A DNA stretch of 64,000 nt from Hydractinia symbiolongicarpus (GCF_029227915.1 NC_079887.1:27589650-27653649), one strand, 5' to 3'. Numbered from the stretch's first letter, positions 51,944-64,000 are shown. The notes: generated from the sequence alone by a model not told the origin. Program-made: numbers and translations.

Positions 51944-53556
51944 CCCGGGCTTGGCCCGTATAGTCGAATGTATACAAAGAAAGTACCCTGTGAGTAAACC
52001 CATTTCCAGAACGATTTTTTAAATTATTTTTTCACTACTAAACGCATGAGACTTGTAGTTTTCAAAAATATTTTCATATTTGATGAGACGCTGAATAAAA
52101 GGAGTTTAATCGCCGGCAAACGAAAACCTGCGATTTCCCTAAATCCTGGACTCGGCCCGTATAGTCAAAAGTATACAAAGAAAGTACCCTGTGAGTAAAC
52201 TCATTTCCAGAACGATTTTTTAAATTATTTTTTCACTACTAAACGCATGAGACTTGTAGTTTTCAAAAATATTTTCATATTTGATGAGACGCTGAATAAA
52301 AGGAGTTTAATCGCCGGCAAACGAAAACCTGCGTCTTCCCTAAATCCTGGACTCGGCCCGTATAGTCAAAAGTATACAAAGAAAGTACCCAGGGAGTAAA
52401 CTCATTTCCAGAACGATTTTTTAAATTATTTTTTCACCACTAAAACGCATAAGACTTGTAGTTTTTAAAAATATTTTCATTTTTGATGAGACGCTGAAAA
52501 AAAGAAGTTTAATCGCCGGCAAACGAAAACCTGCGATTTCCCGTTAATCCCGGGCTTGGCCCGTATAGTCAAAAGTATACAAAGAAAGTACCCAGGGAGT
52601 AAACTCATTTCCCGAACGATTTTTTAAATTATTTTTTCACTACTAAACGCATGAGACTTGTAGTTTTCAAAAATATTTTCATATTTGATGAGACGTTGAA
52701 TAAAAGGAGTTTAATCGCCGGCAAACGAAAACCTGCGATTTCCCTAAATCCTGGACTCGGCCCGTATAGTCAAAAGTATACAAAGAAAGTACCCTGTGAG
52801 TAAACTCATTTCCAGAACGATTTTTTAAATTATTTTTTCACTACTAAACGCATGAGACTTGTAGTTTTCAAAAATATTTTCATATTTGATGAGACGCTGA
52901 ATAAAAGGAGTTTAATCGCCGGCAAACGAAAGCCTGCGATTTCCCTAAATCCCGGACTCGGCCCGTATAGTCAAAAGTATACAAAGAAAGTACCCAGGGA
53001 GTAAACTCATTTCCAAAACGATTTTTTAAATTATTTTTTCACCACTAAAACGCATAAGACTTGTAGTTTTTAAAAATGTTTTCATTTTTGATGAGACGCT
53101 GAATAAAAGAGGTTTAATCGCCGGAAAACGAAAACCCGCGTTTTCCCGTAAATCCGGGGCTTGGCCCGTATAGTCGAATGTATACAAAGAAAGTATCCAG
53201 GGAGTAAACTCATTTCCCGAACGATTTTTTAAATTTTTTTTTCACCACTAAAACACATGAGACTTGTACTTTTCAAAAATGTTTTCATATTTGATGAGAC
53301 GCTGAATAAAAGGAGTTTAATCGCCGGCAAATGAAAACCTGCGATTTCCCTAAATCCCGGACTCGGCCCGTATAGTCAAAAGTATACAAAGAAAGTACCC
53401 AGGGAGTAAACTCATTTCCCGAACGATTTTTTAAATTTTTTTTCACCACTAAAACACATGAGACTTGTACTTTTCAAAAATGTTTTCATTTTTGATGAGA
53501 CGCTTAATGAAAGAGGTTTAATCGCCGGAAAACGAAAACCCGCGATTTCCCGTAAA
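51944..53556 (+). repeat. Trimer-like block separating 18-mer copies (1,613 bp)
   Basis: About eight monomers rich in the class with GGAGTTTAATCG, CCTGCGATTTCCC and TCCTGGACTCGG. CACTACTAAACGC begins at 52033, 52234, 52638 and 52839: pairs 201 bp apart, repeated after 605 bp (three monomers). This block plus the preceding 18-mer form the 26-mer, 5,262-bp unit. Confidence 0.75.
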
Positions 53557-56500
53557 TCCCGGGCTTGGCACGTATAGTCGAATGTATACAAAGAAAGTAC
53601 CCTGTGAGTAAACTCATTTCCAGAGCGATTTTTTAAATTATTTTTTCACCACTAAAACGCATGAGACTTGTAGTTTTCAAGAATGTTTTCATTTTTAATG
53701 AGACGCTGAATAAAAGCAGTTTAATCGCTGGCAAACGAAAACCCGCGATTTCCCGTAAATCCCGGGCTTGGCACGTATAGTCGAATGTATACAAAGAAAG
53801 TACCCTGTGAGTAAACTCATTTCCAGAACGATTTTCTAAATTATTTTTTCACCACTAAAACGCATAAGACTTGTAGTTTTTAAAAATGTTTTCATTTTTG
53901 ATGAGACGCTGAATAAAATAAGTTTAATCGCCGGCAAACGAAAACCCGCGATTTCCCGTAAATCCCGGCTTGGCCCGTATAGTCAAAAGTATACAAAGAA
54001 AGTACCCAGGGAGTAAACTCATTTCCCAAACGATTTTTTAAATTATTATTTCACCACTAAAACGCATGAGACTTGTAGTTTTCAAAAATGTTTTAATTTT
54101 TGATGAAACGCTGAATAAAAGAAGTTTAATCGCCGGCAAACGAAAACCCGCGATTTCCCGTAAATCCCGGGCTTGGCCCGTATAGTCGAATGTATACAAA
54201 GAAAGTACCCTGTGAGTAAACTCATTTCCAGAACGATTTTTTAAATTATTTTTTCACCACTAAACGCATGAGACTTGTAGTTTTCAAAAATATTTTCATA
54301 TTTGATGAGACGCTGAATAAAAGAAGTTTAATCGCCGGCAAACGAAAACCCGCGATTTCCCGTAAATCCCGGGCTTGGCCCGTATAGTCAAAAGTATACA
54401 AAGAAAGTACCCAGGGAGTAAACTCATTTCCCGAACGAAATTTTAAATTACTTTTTCACCACTAAAACGCATGAGACTTGTAGTTTTTAAAAATGTATTC
54501 ATTTTTCATAAGACGCTGAATAAAAGCAGTTTAATCGCCGGCAAACGAAAACCCGCGATTTCCCGTAAATCCCAGGCTTGGCACGTATAGTCGAATGTAT
54601 ACAAAGAAAGTACCCTGTGAGTAAACTCATTTCCAGAGCGATTTTTTAAATTATTTTTTCACCACTAAAACGCACGAGACTTGTAGTTTTCAAGAATGTT
54701 TTCATTTTTAATGAGACGCTGAATAAAAGCAGTTTAATCGCCGGCAAACGAAAACCCGCAATTTCCCGTAAATCCCGGGCTTGGCCCGTATAGTCAAAAG
54801 TATACAAAGAAAGTACCCAGGGAGTAAACTCATTTCCCGAACGATTTTTTAAATTACTTTTTCACCACTAAAAGGCATGTGACTTGTAGTTTTTAAAAAT
54901 GTTTTCATTTTTGATGAGACGCTGAATAAATGAAGTTTAATCGCCAGCAAACGAAAACCTGCGATTTCCCGTAAATCCTGCACTCGGCTGTATAGTCAAA
55001 AGTATACAAAGAAAGTACACAGGGAGTAAACTCCTTTCTTAAACGATTTTTAAATTATTATTTCACCACTAAAACGCATGAGACTTGTAGTTTTCAAGAA
55101 TGTTTTCATTTTTAATGAGACGCTGAATAAAAGCAGTTTAATCGCCGGCAAACGAAAACCCGCGATTTCCCGTAAATCCCGGCTTGGCCCGTATAGTCAA
55201 AAGTATACAAAGAAAGTACCCAGGGAGTAAACTCATTTCCGGAACGATTTTTTAAATTATTTTTTCACCACTAAAACGCATGAGACTTGTAGTTTTTAAA
55301 AATGTTTTCATTTTTGATGAGACGCTGAATAAAAGAAGTTTAATCGCCGGTAAACGAAAATCAGCGATTTCCCGTAAATCTCGGGCTTGGCCCGTATAGT
55401 CAAAAGTATACAAAGAAAGTACCCAGGGAGTAAACTCATTTCCCGAACGATTTTTTAAATTACTTTTTCACCACTAAAACGCATGAGACTTGTAGTTTTT
55501 AAAAATGTTTCCATTTTTGATGAGACGCTGAATAAATGAAGTTTAATCGCCGGCAAACGAAAACCTGCGATTTCCCGTAAATCCTGGACTCGGTCCGTAT
55601 AGTCAAAAGTATACAAAGAAAGTACCCAGGGAGAAAACTCATTTCCCAAACGACTTTTTAAATTATTGTTTCGCCACTAAAACGCATGAGACTTGTAGTT
55701 TTCAAGAATGTTTTCATTTTTAATGAGACGCTGAATAAAAGCAGTTTAATCGCCGGCAAACGAAAACCCGCGATTTCCCGTAAATCCCGGGCTTGGCACG
55801 TATAGTCGAATGTATACAAAGAAAGTACCCTGTGAGTAAACTCATTTCCAGAACGATTTTTTAAATTATTTTTTCACCACTAAAACGCATAAGACTTGTA
55901 GTTTCTAAAAATGTTTTCATTTTTGATGAGACGCTGAATAAAAGAAGTTTAATCGCCGGCAAACGAAATCCCGCGTTTTCCCGTAAATCCGGGGCTTGGC
56001 CCGTATAGTCGAATGTATACAAAGAAAGTACCCAGGAAGTAAACTCATTTCCCGAATGATTTTTTAAATTTTTTTTTCGCCACTAAAACGCATGAGACTT
56101 GTAGTTTTCAAAAATGTTTTCATTTTTGATGAGACGCTTAATGAAAGAGGTTTAATCGCCGGAAAACGAAAACCCGCGATTTCCCGTAAATCCCGGGCTT
56201 GGCCCGTATAGTCGAATGTATACAAAGAAAGTACCCTGTGAGTAAACTCATTTCCAGAACGATTTTTTAATTTATTTTTTCACCACTAAACGCATGAGAC
56301 TTGTAGTTTTCAAAAATATTTTCATATTTGATGAGACGCTGAATAAAAGAAGTTTAATCGCCGGCAAACGAAAACCCGCGATTTCCCGTAAATCCCGGGC
56401 TTGGCCCGTATAGTCAAAAGTATACAAAGAAAGTACCCGGGGAGTAAACTCATTTCCCAAACGAAATTTTAAATTACTTTTTCACCACTAAAACGCATGA

Positions 56501-57205
56501 GACTTGTAGTTTTTAAAAATGTTTTCATTTTTCATGAGACGCTGAATAAAAGCAGTTTAATCGCCGGCAAACGAAAACCCGCGATTTCCCGTAAATCCCG
56601 GGCTTGGCACGTATAGTCGAATGTATACAAAGAAAGTACCCTGTGAGTAAACTCATTTCCAGAACGATTTTTTAAATTATTTTTTCACCACTAAAACGCA
56701 TAAGACTTGTAGTTTTTAAAAATGTTTTCATTTTTGATGAGACGCTGAATAAAAGAAGTTTAATCGCCGGCAAACGAAAATCTGCGATTTCCCGTAAATC
56801 CCGGACTCGACCCGTATAGTCAAAAGTATACAAAGAAAGTACCCAGGGAGTAAACTCATTTCCCGAACGATTTTTTAAATTATTTTTTCACCACTAAAAC
56901 GCATGAGACTTGTAGTTTTTAAAAATGTTTTCATTTTTGATGATACGCTTAATGAAAGAGGTTTAATCGCCGGCAAACGAAATCCCGCGTTTTCCCGTAA
57001 ATCCGGGGCTTGGCCCGTATAGTCGAATGTATACAAAGAAAGTATCCAGGGAGTAAACTCATTTCCCGAACGATTTTTTAAATTTTTTTTTCACCACTAA
57101 AACACATGAGACTTGTACTTTTCAAAAATGTTTTCATTTTTGATGAGACGCTTAATGAAAGAGGTTTAATCGCCGGAAAACGAAAACCCGCGATTTCCCG
57201 TAAAT
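53557..57205 (+). repeat. 18-mer HOR, copy 3
   Basis: Matches 48295-51943 at about 5,262 bp (50193 to 55455, 51010 to 56272). A 1-bp deletion in a T tract near 55047 (CGATTTTTAAATTATTA) changes the offset from 5,263 to 5,262. Shared rare variants such as CTCCTTTCTTAAACG near 49768 and 55031, absent from copy 1, show that it derives from copy 2. Confidence 0.8.
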
Positions 57206-58680
57206 CCCGGGCTTGGCCCGTATAGTCGAATGTATACAAAGAAAGTACCCTGTGAGTAAACCCATTTCCAGAACGATTTTTTAAATTATTTTTTCACTAC
57301 TAAACGCATGAGACTTGTAGTTTTCAAAAATATTTTCATATTTGATGAGACGCTGAATAAAAGGAGTTTAATCGCCGGCAAACGAAAACCTGCGATTTCC
57401 CTAAATCCTGGACTCGGCCCGTATAGTCAAAAGTATACAAAGAAAGTACCCTGTGAGTAAACTCATTTCCAGAACGATTTTTTAAATTATTTTTTCACTA
57501 CTAAACGCATGAGACTTGTAGTTTTCAAAAATATTTTCATATTTGATGAGACGCTGAATAAAAGGAGTTTAATCGCCGGCAAACGAAAACCTGCGTCTTC
57601 CCTAAATCCTGGACTCGGCCCGTATAGTCAAAAGTATACAAAGAAAGTACCCAGGGAGTAAACTCATTTCCAGAACGATTTTTTAAATTATTTTTTCACC
57701 ACTAAAACGCATAAGACTTGTAGTTTTTAAAAATATTTTCATTATTGATGAGACGCTGAAAAAAAGAAGTTTAATCGCCGGCAAACGAAAACCTGCGATT
57801 TCCCGTTAATCCCGGGCTTGGCCCGTATAGTCAAAAGTATACAAAGAAAGTACCCAGGGAGTAAACTCATTTCCCGAACGATTTTTTAAATTATTTTTTC
57901 ACTACTAAACGCATGAGACTTGTAGTTTTCAAAAATATTTTCATATTTGATGAGACGTTGAATAAAAGGAGTTTAATCGCCGGCAAACGAAAACCTGCGA
58001 TTTCCCTAAATCCTGGACTCGGCCCGTATAGTCAAAAGTATACAAAGAAAGTACCCTGTGAGTAAACTCATTTCCAGAACGATTTTTTAAATTATTTTTT
58101 CACTACTAAACGCATGAGACTTGTAGTTTTCAAAAATATTTTCATATTTGATGAGACGCTGAATAAAAGGAGTTTAATCGCCGGCAAACGAAAGCCTGCG
58201 ATTTCCCTAAATCCCGGACTCGGCCCGTATAGTCAAAAGTATACAAAGAAAGTACCCAGGGAGTAAACTCATTTCCAAAACGATTTTTTAAATTATTTTT
58301 TCACCACTAAAACGCATAAGACTTGTAGTTTTTAAAAATGTTTTCATTTTTGATGAGACGCTGAATAAAAGAGGTTTAATCGCCGGAAAACGAAAACCCG
58401 CGTTTTCCCGTAAATCCGGGGCTTGGCCCGTATAGTCGAATGTATACAAAGAAAGTATCCAGGGAGTAAACTCATTTCCCGAACGATTTTTTAAATTTTT
58501 TTTTCACCACTAAAACACATGAGACTTGTACTTTTCAAAAATGTTTTCATATTTGATGAGACGCTGAATAAAAGGAGTTTAATCGCCGGCAAATGAAAAC
58601 CTGCGATTTCCCTAAATCCCGGACTCGGCCCGTATAGTCAAAAGTATACAAAGAAAGTACCCAGGGAGTAAACTCATTTC
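57206..58680 (+). repeat. Second copy of the trimer-like block
   Basis: Corresponds to 51944-53418 at a 5,262-bp offset, including CCTGCGTCTTCCC near 52332 and 57594 and AAATGAAAACCTGCG near 53330 and 58592. One difference is TTTTCATTATTG near 57738 against TTTTCATTTTTG near 52476. Homology ends near 58680. Confidence 0.75.
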
Positions 58681-60604
58681 CAGAACGATTTTTTAAATTA
58701 TTTTTTCACCACTAAAACGCATAAGACTTGTAGTTTTTAAAAATGTTTTCATTTTGGATGAGACGCTGAATAAAAGAAGTTTAATCGCCGGCAAACGAAA
58801 ACCCGCGATTTCCCGTTAATCCCGGGCTTGGCCCGTATAGTCAAAAGTATACAAAGAAAGTACCCAGGGAGTAAACTCATTTCCCGAACAATTTTTTATA
58901 TTATTTTTTTACCACTAAACGCATGAGACTTGTACTTTTCAAAAATGTTTTCATTTTTGATGAGACGCTTAATGAAAGAGGTTTAATCGCCGGAAAACGA
59001 AAACCCGCGATTTCCCGTAAATCCCGGGCTTGGCCCGTATAGTCGAATGTATACAAAGAAAGTACCCTGTGAGTAAACCCATTTCCAGAACGATTTTTCA
59101 AATTATTTTTTCACTACTAAACGCATGAGACTTGTAGTTTTCAAAAATATTTTCATATTTGATGAGACGCTGAATAAAAGGAGTTTAATCGCCGGCAAAC
59201 GAAAACCTGCGATTTCCCTAAATCCTGGACTCGGCCCGTATAGTCAAAAGTATACAAAGAAAGTACCCTGTGAGTAAACTCATTTCCAGAACGATTTTTT
59301 AAATTATTTTTTCACTACTAAACGCATGAGACTTGTAGTTTTCAAAAATATTTTCATATTTGATGAGACGCTGAATAAAAGGAGTTTAATCGCCGGCAAA
59401 CGAAAACCTGCGATTTCCCTAAATCCTGGACTCGGCCCGTATAGTCAAAAGTATACAAAGAAAGTACCCAGGGAGTAAGCTCATTTCCAGAACGATTTTT
59501 TAAATTATTTTTTCACCACTAAAACGCATAAGACTTGTAGTTTTCAAAAATATTTTCATATTTGATGAGACGCTGAATAAAAGGAGTTTAATCGCCGGCA
59601 AACGAAAACCTGCGATTTCCCTAAATCCCGGACTCGGCCCGTATAGTCAAAAGTATACAAAGAAAGTACCCAGGGAGTAAACTCATTTCCAGAACGATTT
59701 TTTAAATTATTTTTTCACCACTAAAACGCATAAGACTTGTAGTTTTTAAAAATGTTTTCATTTTTGATGAGACGCTGAATAAAAGAGGTTTATTCGCCGG
59801 AAAACGAAAACCCGCGTTTTCCCGTAAATCCGGGGCTTGGCCCGTATACTCGAATGTATACAAAGAAAGTATCCAGGGAGTAAACTCATTTCCCGAACGA
59901 TTTTTTAAATTTTTTTTTCACCACTAAAACACATGAGACTTGTACTTTTCAAAAATGTTTTCATATTTGATGAGACGCTGAATAAAAGGAGTTTAATCGC
60001 CGACAAATGAAAACCTGCGATTTCCCTATCTCCCGGACTCGGCCCGTATAGTCAAAAGTATACAAAGAAAGTACCCAGGGAGTAAACTCATTTCCAGAAC
60101 GATTTTTTAAATTATTTTTTCACCACTAAAACGCATAAGACTTGTAGTTTTTAAAAATGTTTTCATTTTTGATGAGACGCTGAATAAAAGAAGTTTAATC
60201 GCCGGCAAACGAAAACCCGCGATTTCCCGTTAATCCCGGGCTTGGCCCGTATAGTCAAAAGTATACAAAGAAAGTACCCAGGGAGTAAACTCATTTCCCG
60301 AACGATTTTTTATATTATTTTTTTACCACTAAACGCATGAGACTTGTAGTTTTCAAAAATATTTTCATATTTGATGTGACGCTGAATAAAAGAAGTTAAA
60401 TCGTCGGCAAACGAAAATCCGCGATTTCCCGTAAATCCCGGACTCGGCCCGTATATTCGAATGTATACAAAGAAAGTATCCAGGGAGTAAACTCATTTCC
60501 CAAACGATTTTTAAAATTTTTTTTTCACCACTAAAACACATGAGACTTGTAGTTTTCAAAAATGTTTTCATTTTTGATGAGACGCTTAATGAAAGAGGTT
60601 TAAT
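58681..60604 (+). repeat. Mixed-monomer block
   Basis: About 9.5 monomers combining the classes of the trimer-like block (CACTACTAAACGC near 59113 and 59313) with the 21-mer marker stretch (GATGTGACGCTG, AATCGTCGGC, GTATATTCGAATG near 60370-60470). No non-satellite sequence was seen. Confidence 0.7.
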
Positions 60605-63600
60605 CGCCAGGAAAACGAAAACCCGCGATTTCCCGTAAATCCCGGGCTTGGCCCGTATAGTCGAATGTATACAAAGAAAGTACCCTGTGAGTAAACTCAT
60701 TTCCAGAACGATTTTTTAAATTATTTTTTCACCGCTAAACGCATGAGACTTGTAGTTTTCAAAAATATTTTCATATTTGATGAGACGCTGAATAAAAGAA
60801 GTTTAATCGCCGGCAAACGAAAACCCGCGATTTCCCGTAAATCCCGGGCTTGGCCCGTATAGTCAAAAGTATACAAAGAAAGTACCCAGGGAGTAAACTC
60901 ATTTCCCGAACGAAATTTTAAATTACTTTTTCACCACTAAAACGCATGAGACTTGTAGTTTTTAAAAATGTTTTCATTTTTAATGAGACGCTGAATAAAA
61001 GCAGTTTAATCGCCGGCAAACGAAAACCCGCGATTTCCCGTAAATCCCGGCTTGGCCCGTATAGTCAAAAGTATACAAAGAAAGTACCCAGGGAGTAAAC
61101 TCATTTCCCAAACGATTTTTTAAATTATTATTTCACCACAAAAACGCATGAGACTTGTAGTTTTCAAAAATGTTTTCATTTTTGATGAAACGCTGAATAA
61201 AAGAAGTTTAATCGCCGGCAAACGAAAACCCGCGATTTCCCGTAAATCCCGTGCTTGGCCCGTATAGTCAAAAATATACAAAGAAAGTACCCAGGGAGTA
61301 AACTCATTTCCCGAACGATTTTTTAAATTACTTTTTCACCACTAAAAGGCATGAGACTTGTAGTTTTTAAAAATGTTTTCATTTTTGATGAGACGCTGAA
61401 TAAATGAAGTTTAATCGCCGGCAAACGAAAACCTGCCATTTCCCGTAAATCCTGGACTCGGCCCGTATAGTCAAAAGTATACAAAGAAAGTACCCAGGGA
61501 GTAAACTCATTTCTTAAACGATTTTTTAAATTATTATTTCACCACTAAAACGCATGAGACTTGTAGTTTTCAAGAATGTTTTCATTTTTAATGAGACGCT
61601 GAATAAAAGCAGTTTAATCACCGGCAAACGAAAATCCGCGATTTCCCGTAAATCCCGGGCTTGGCATGTATAGTCGAATGTATACAAAGAAAGTACCCTG
61701 TGAGTAAACTCATTTCCAGAACGTTTTTTTAAATTATTTTTTCACCACTAAAACGCATAAGACTTGTAGTTTTTAAAAATGTTTTCATTTTTGATGAGAC
61801 GCTGAATAAAAGAATTTTAATCGCCGGCAAACTAAAACCCGCGATTTCTCGTAAATCCCGGCTTGGCCCGTATAGTCAAAAGTATACAAAGAAAGTACCC
61901 AGGGAGTAAACTCATTTCCCGAACGATTTTTTAAATTATTTTTTCACCACTAAAACGCATGAGACTTGTAGTTTTTAAAAATGTTTTCATTTTTGATGAG
62001 ACGCTGAATAAAAGAAGTTTAATCGCCAGGAAAACGAAAACCCGCGATTTCCCGTAAATCCCGGGCTTGGCCCGTATAGTCGAATGTATACAAAGAAAGT
62101 ACCCTGTGAGTAAACTCATTTCCAGAACGATTTTTTAAATTATTTTTTCACCGCTAAACGCATGAGACTTGTAGTTTTCAAAAATATTTTCATATTTGAT
62201 GAGACGCTGAATAAAAGAAGTTTAATCGCCGGCAAACGAAAACCCGCGATTTCCCGTAAATCCCGGGCTTGGCCCGTATAGTCAAAAGTATACAAAGAAA
62301 GTACCCAGGGAGTAAACTCATTTCCCGAACGAAATTTTAAATTACTTTTTCACCACTAAAACGCATGAGACTTGTAGTTTTTAAAAATGTTTTCATTTTT
62401 AATGAGACGCTGAATAAAAGCAGTTTAATCGCCGGCAAACGAAAACCCGCGATTTCCCGTAAATCCCGGCTTGGCCCGTATAGTCAAAAGTATACAAAGA
62501 AAGTACCCAGGGAGTAAACTCATTTCCCAAACGATTTTTTAAATTATTATTTCACCACTAAAACGCATGAGACTTGTAGTTTTCAAAAATGTTTTCATTT
62601 TTGATGAAACGCTGAATAAAAGAAGTTTAATCGCCGGCAGACGAAAACCCGCAATTTCCCGTAAATCCCGTGCTTGTCCCGTATAGTCAAAAGTATACAA
62701 AGAAAGTACCCAGGGAGTAAACTAATTTCCCGAACGATTTTTTAAATTACTTTTTCACCACTAAAAGGCATAAGACTTGTAGTTTTTAAAAATGTTTTCA
62801 TTTTTGATGAGACGCTGAATAAATGAAGTTTAATCGCCGGCAAACGAAAACCTGCCATTTCACCTAAATCCTGGACTAGGCCCGTATAGTCAAAAGTATA
62901 CAAAGAAAGTACCCAGGGAGTAAACTCATTTCTTAAACGATTTTTTAAATTATTATTTCACCACTAAAACGCATGAGACTTGTAGTTTTCAAGAATGTTT
63001 TCATTTTTAATGAGACGCTGAATAAAAGCAGTTTAATCACCGGCAAACGAAAATCCGCGATTTCCCGTAAATCCCGGGCTTGGCACGTATAGTCGAATGT
63101 ATACAAAGAAAGTACCCTGTGAGTAAACTCATTTCCAGAACGATTTTATAAATTATTTTTTCACCACTAAAACGCATAAGACTTGTAGTTTTTAAAAATG
63201 TTTTCATTTTTGATGAGACGCTGAATAAAAGAAGTTTAATCGCCGGCAAACGAAAACCCGCGATTTCGCGTAAATCCCGGCTTGGCCCGTATAGTCAAAA
63301 GTATACAAAGAAAGTACCCAGGGAGTAAACGCATTTCCCGAACGATTTTTTAAATTATTTTTTCACCACTAAAATTCATGAGACTTGTAGTTTTTAAAAA
63401 TGTTTTCATTTTTGATGAGACGCTGTATAAAAGAAGTTTAATCGCCAGGAAAACGAAAACCCGCGATTTCCCGTAAATCCCGGGCTTGGCCCGTATAGTC
63501 GAATGTATACAAAGAAAGTACCCTGTGAGTAAACTCATTTCCAGAACGATTTTTTAAATTATTTTTTCACCGCTAAACGCATGAGACTTGTAGTTTTCAA

Positions 63601-63636
63601 AAATATTTTCATATTTGATGAGACGCTGAATAAAAG
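60605..63636 (+). repeat. 7-mer HOR, 1,419 bp, two copies plus a partial third
   Basis: The variant CGCCAGGAAAACG, which has one extra base relative to CGCCGGAAAACG, has its CCAGG at 60607, 62026 and 63445, exactly 1,419 bp apart. Intervening monomers recur in order (CACCGCTAAACGC, CCCGTGCTTG, AAAAGGCAT with AAATGAAG, CTTAAACG, ATCACCGGC). The third copy breaks off near 63636, where GGAGTTT replaces GAAGTTT. It is the same kind of unit, with the same length, as 30971-33820. Confidence 0.85.
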
Positions 63637-64000
63637 GAGTTTAATCGCCGGCAAACGAAAACCTGCGATTTCCCTAAATCCTGGACTCGGCCCGTATAGT
63701 CAAAAGTATACAAAGAAAGTACCCTGTGAGTAAACTCATTTCCAGAACGATTTTTTGAATTATTTTTTCACTACTAAACGCATGAGACTTGTAGTTTTCA
63801 AAAATATTTTCATATTTGATGAGACGCTGAATAAAAGGAGTTTAATCGCCGGCAAACGAAAACCTGCGATTTCCCTAAATCCTGGACTCGGCCCGTATAG
63901 TCAAAAGTATACAAAGAAAGTACCCAGGGAGTAAACTCATTTCCAGAACGATTTTTTAAATTATTTTTTCACCACTAAAACGCATAAGACTTGTAGTTTT
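63637..64000 (+). repeat. Satellite monomers at the right edge
   Basis: Just under two monomers of the GGAGTTTAATCG / TCCTGGACTCGG class. They match about 59181-59540 at an offset of 4,456 bp (22 monomers). The array runs on past the window edge. Confidence 0.8.

Larger units (their letters stand above)
1..64000. repeat. Satellite DNA array, ~203-bp monomer, whole window
   Basis: The entire window is a head-to-tail tandem array in one orientation. The landmark GAGACG recurs at 23, 226, 429, 632, 835, 1038 and 1241, exactly 203 bp apart, and the same order of landmarks continues to the last base. Small indels make the average slightly shorter (about 202.5 bp in most blocks). Landmark order in a monomer is GAGACGCT, TTTAATCGCCGG, CCCGCGATTTCCCGTAAAT, CTTGGCCCGTATAGTCGAA, GTATACAAAGAAAGTA, GAGTAAACTCATTTCC, a T6-AAATTA-T6 tract, CACCACTAAAACGCATGAG, ACTTGTAGTTTT, then a T/A-rich tail. 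No interruption, inversion or unique insert was found. Such arrays are typical of eukaryotic heterochromatin; the family is not one I recognise. Which species and chromosome region it comes from cannot be read from the sequence. Confidence 0.97.

Noticed and set aside
60365-60700. Longest open frame, 111 codons on the minus strand
   Set aside because: It crosses satellite monomers only, has no recognisable domain, and exists because local indels happened to keep the frame open. The monomer length (203 = 3 x 67 + 2) shifts frame at every unit, so a coding repeat is not maintained.
1-64000. CRISPR array
   Set aside because: Units of about 203 bp repeat as a whole, with no short constant repeats separated by unique spacers, and no cas genes are present.
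1-64000. Transposable element insertions or terminal repeats
   Set aside because: Monomer landmarks continue in phase through the whole window; no target-site duplication, terminal inverted repeat, poly-A tail or coding remnant was seen.
1-64000. Telomeric repeats (TTAGGG, TTAGG or similar tracts)
   Set aside because: No tandem telomere-type hexamer or pentamer tracts were found.

Overview
The window is one uninterrupted, head-to-tail tandem array of a single satellite DNA family. Successive landmarks (for example the GAGACGCT motif at 23, 226, 429, 632, 835, 1038, 1241) are 203 bp apart. The same unit, with 1-5 bp indels, can be followed to base 64000, giving about 315 monomers by division. 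I found no protein gene, tRNA, rRNA, transposon, CRISPR array or unique sequence. Both ends of the window lie inside the array. Megabase-style satellite of this kind points to a eukaryote, most plausibly centromeric, pericentromeric or other heterochromatin. I do not recognise the family and cannot name the species.

Each monomer has a GC- and CpG-rich core (GCCGGC, CCCGCG, CCCGTAAATCCCGGG, CCCGTATAGTCGAA) and an AT-rich half with several T/A tracts. The core carries two conserved small features: an 18-bp dyad (GTATA-N8-TATAC), and a minus-strand motif that matches the essential bases of the mammalian CENP-B box except that one spacer is one base short.

The array is a mosaic of higher-order repeats (HORs). 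In order: a tetramer HOR of 812 bp (1-1414); mixed monomers (1415-3284); a hexamer HOR of 1,216 bp, two copies (3285-5716); mixed and segmentally duplicated blocks (5717-11110); a pentamer HOR of 1,010 bp, two copies (about 11111-13130); a 21-mer HOR of 4,253 bp (about 12385-30706; the second of four copies carries an extra 11 monomers and the last is partial); a 34/31-mer HOR of 6,891 and 6,283 bp (about 30010-43183) containing internal 7-mer and 4-mer duplications; a mixed block (43184-44645); an 18-mer HOR of 3,649 bp in three copies, the last two forming part of a 26-mer HOR of 5,262 bp (44646-58680); a mixed block (58681-60604); a 7-mer HOR of 1,419 bp (60605-63636); and monomers in a trimer-like arrangement to the end.

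Several HOR junctions are visibly chimeric monomers whose breakpoints fall in tracts shared by both parents, which is what unequal crossover or conversion between out-of-register monomers would leave. The short open frames on both strands are frame shadows of the repeat and are not annotated as genes. All HOR lengths come from landmark positions read by eye; block edges are uncertain by tens of bases because edges of tandem duplications are arbitrary within identical sequence.
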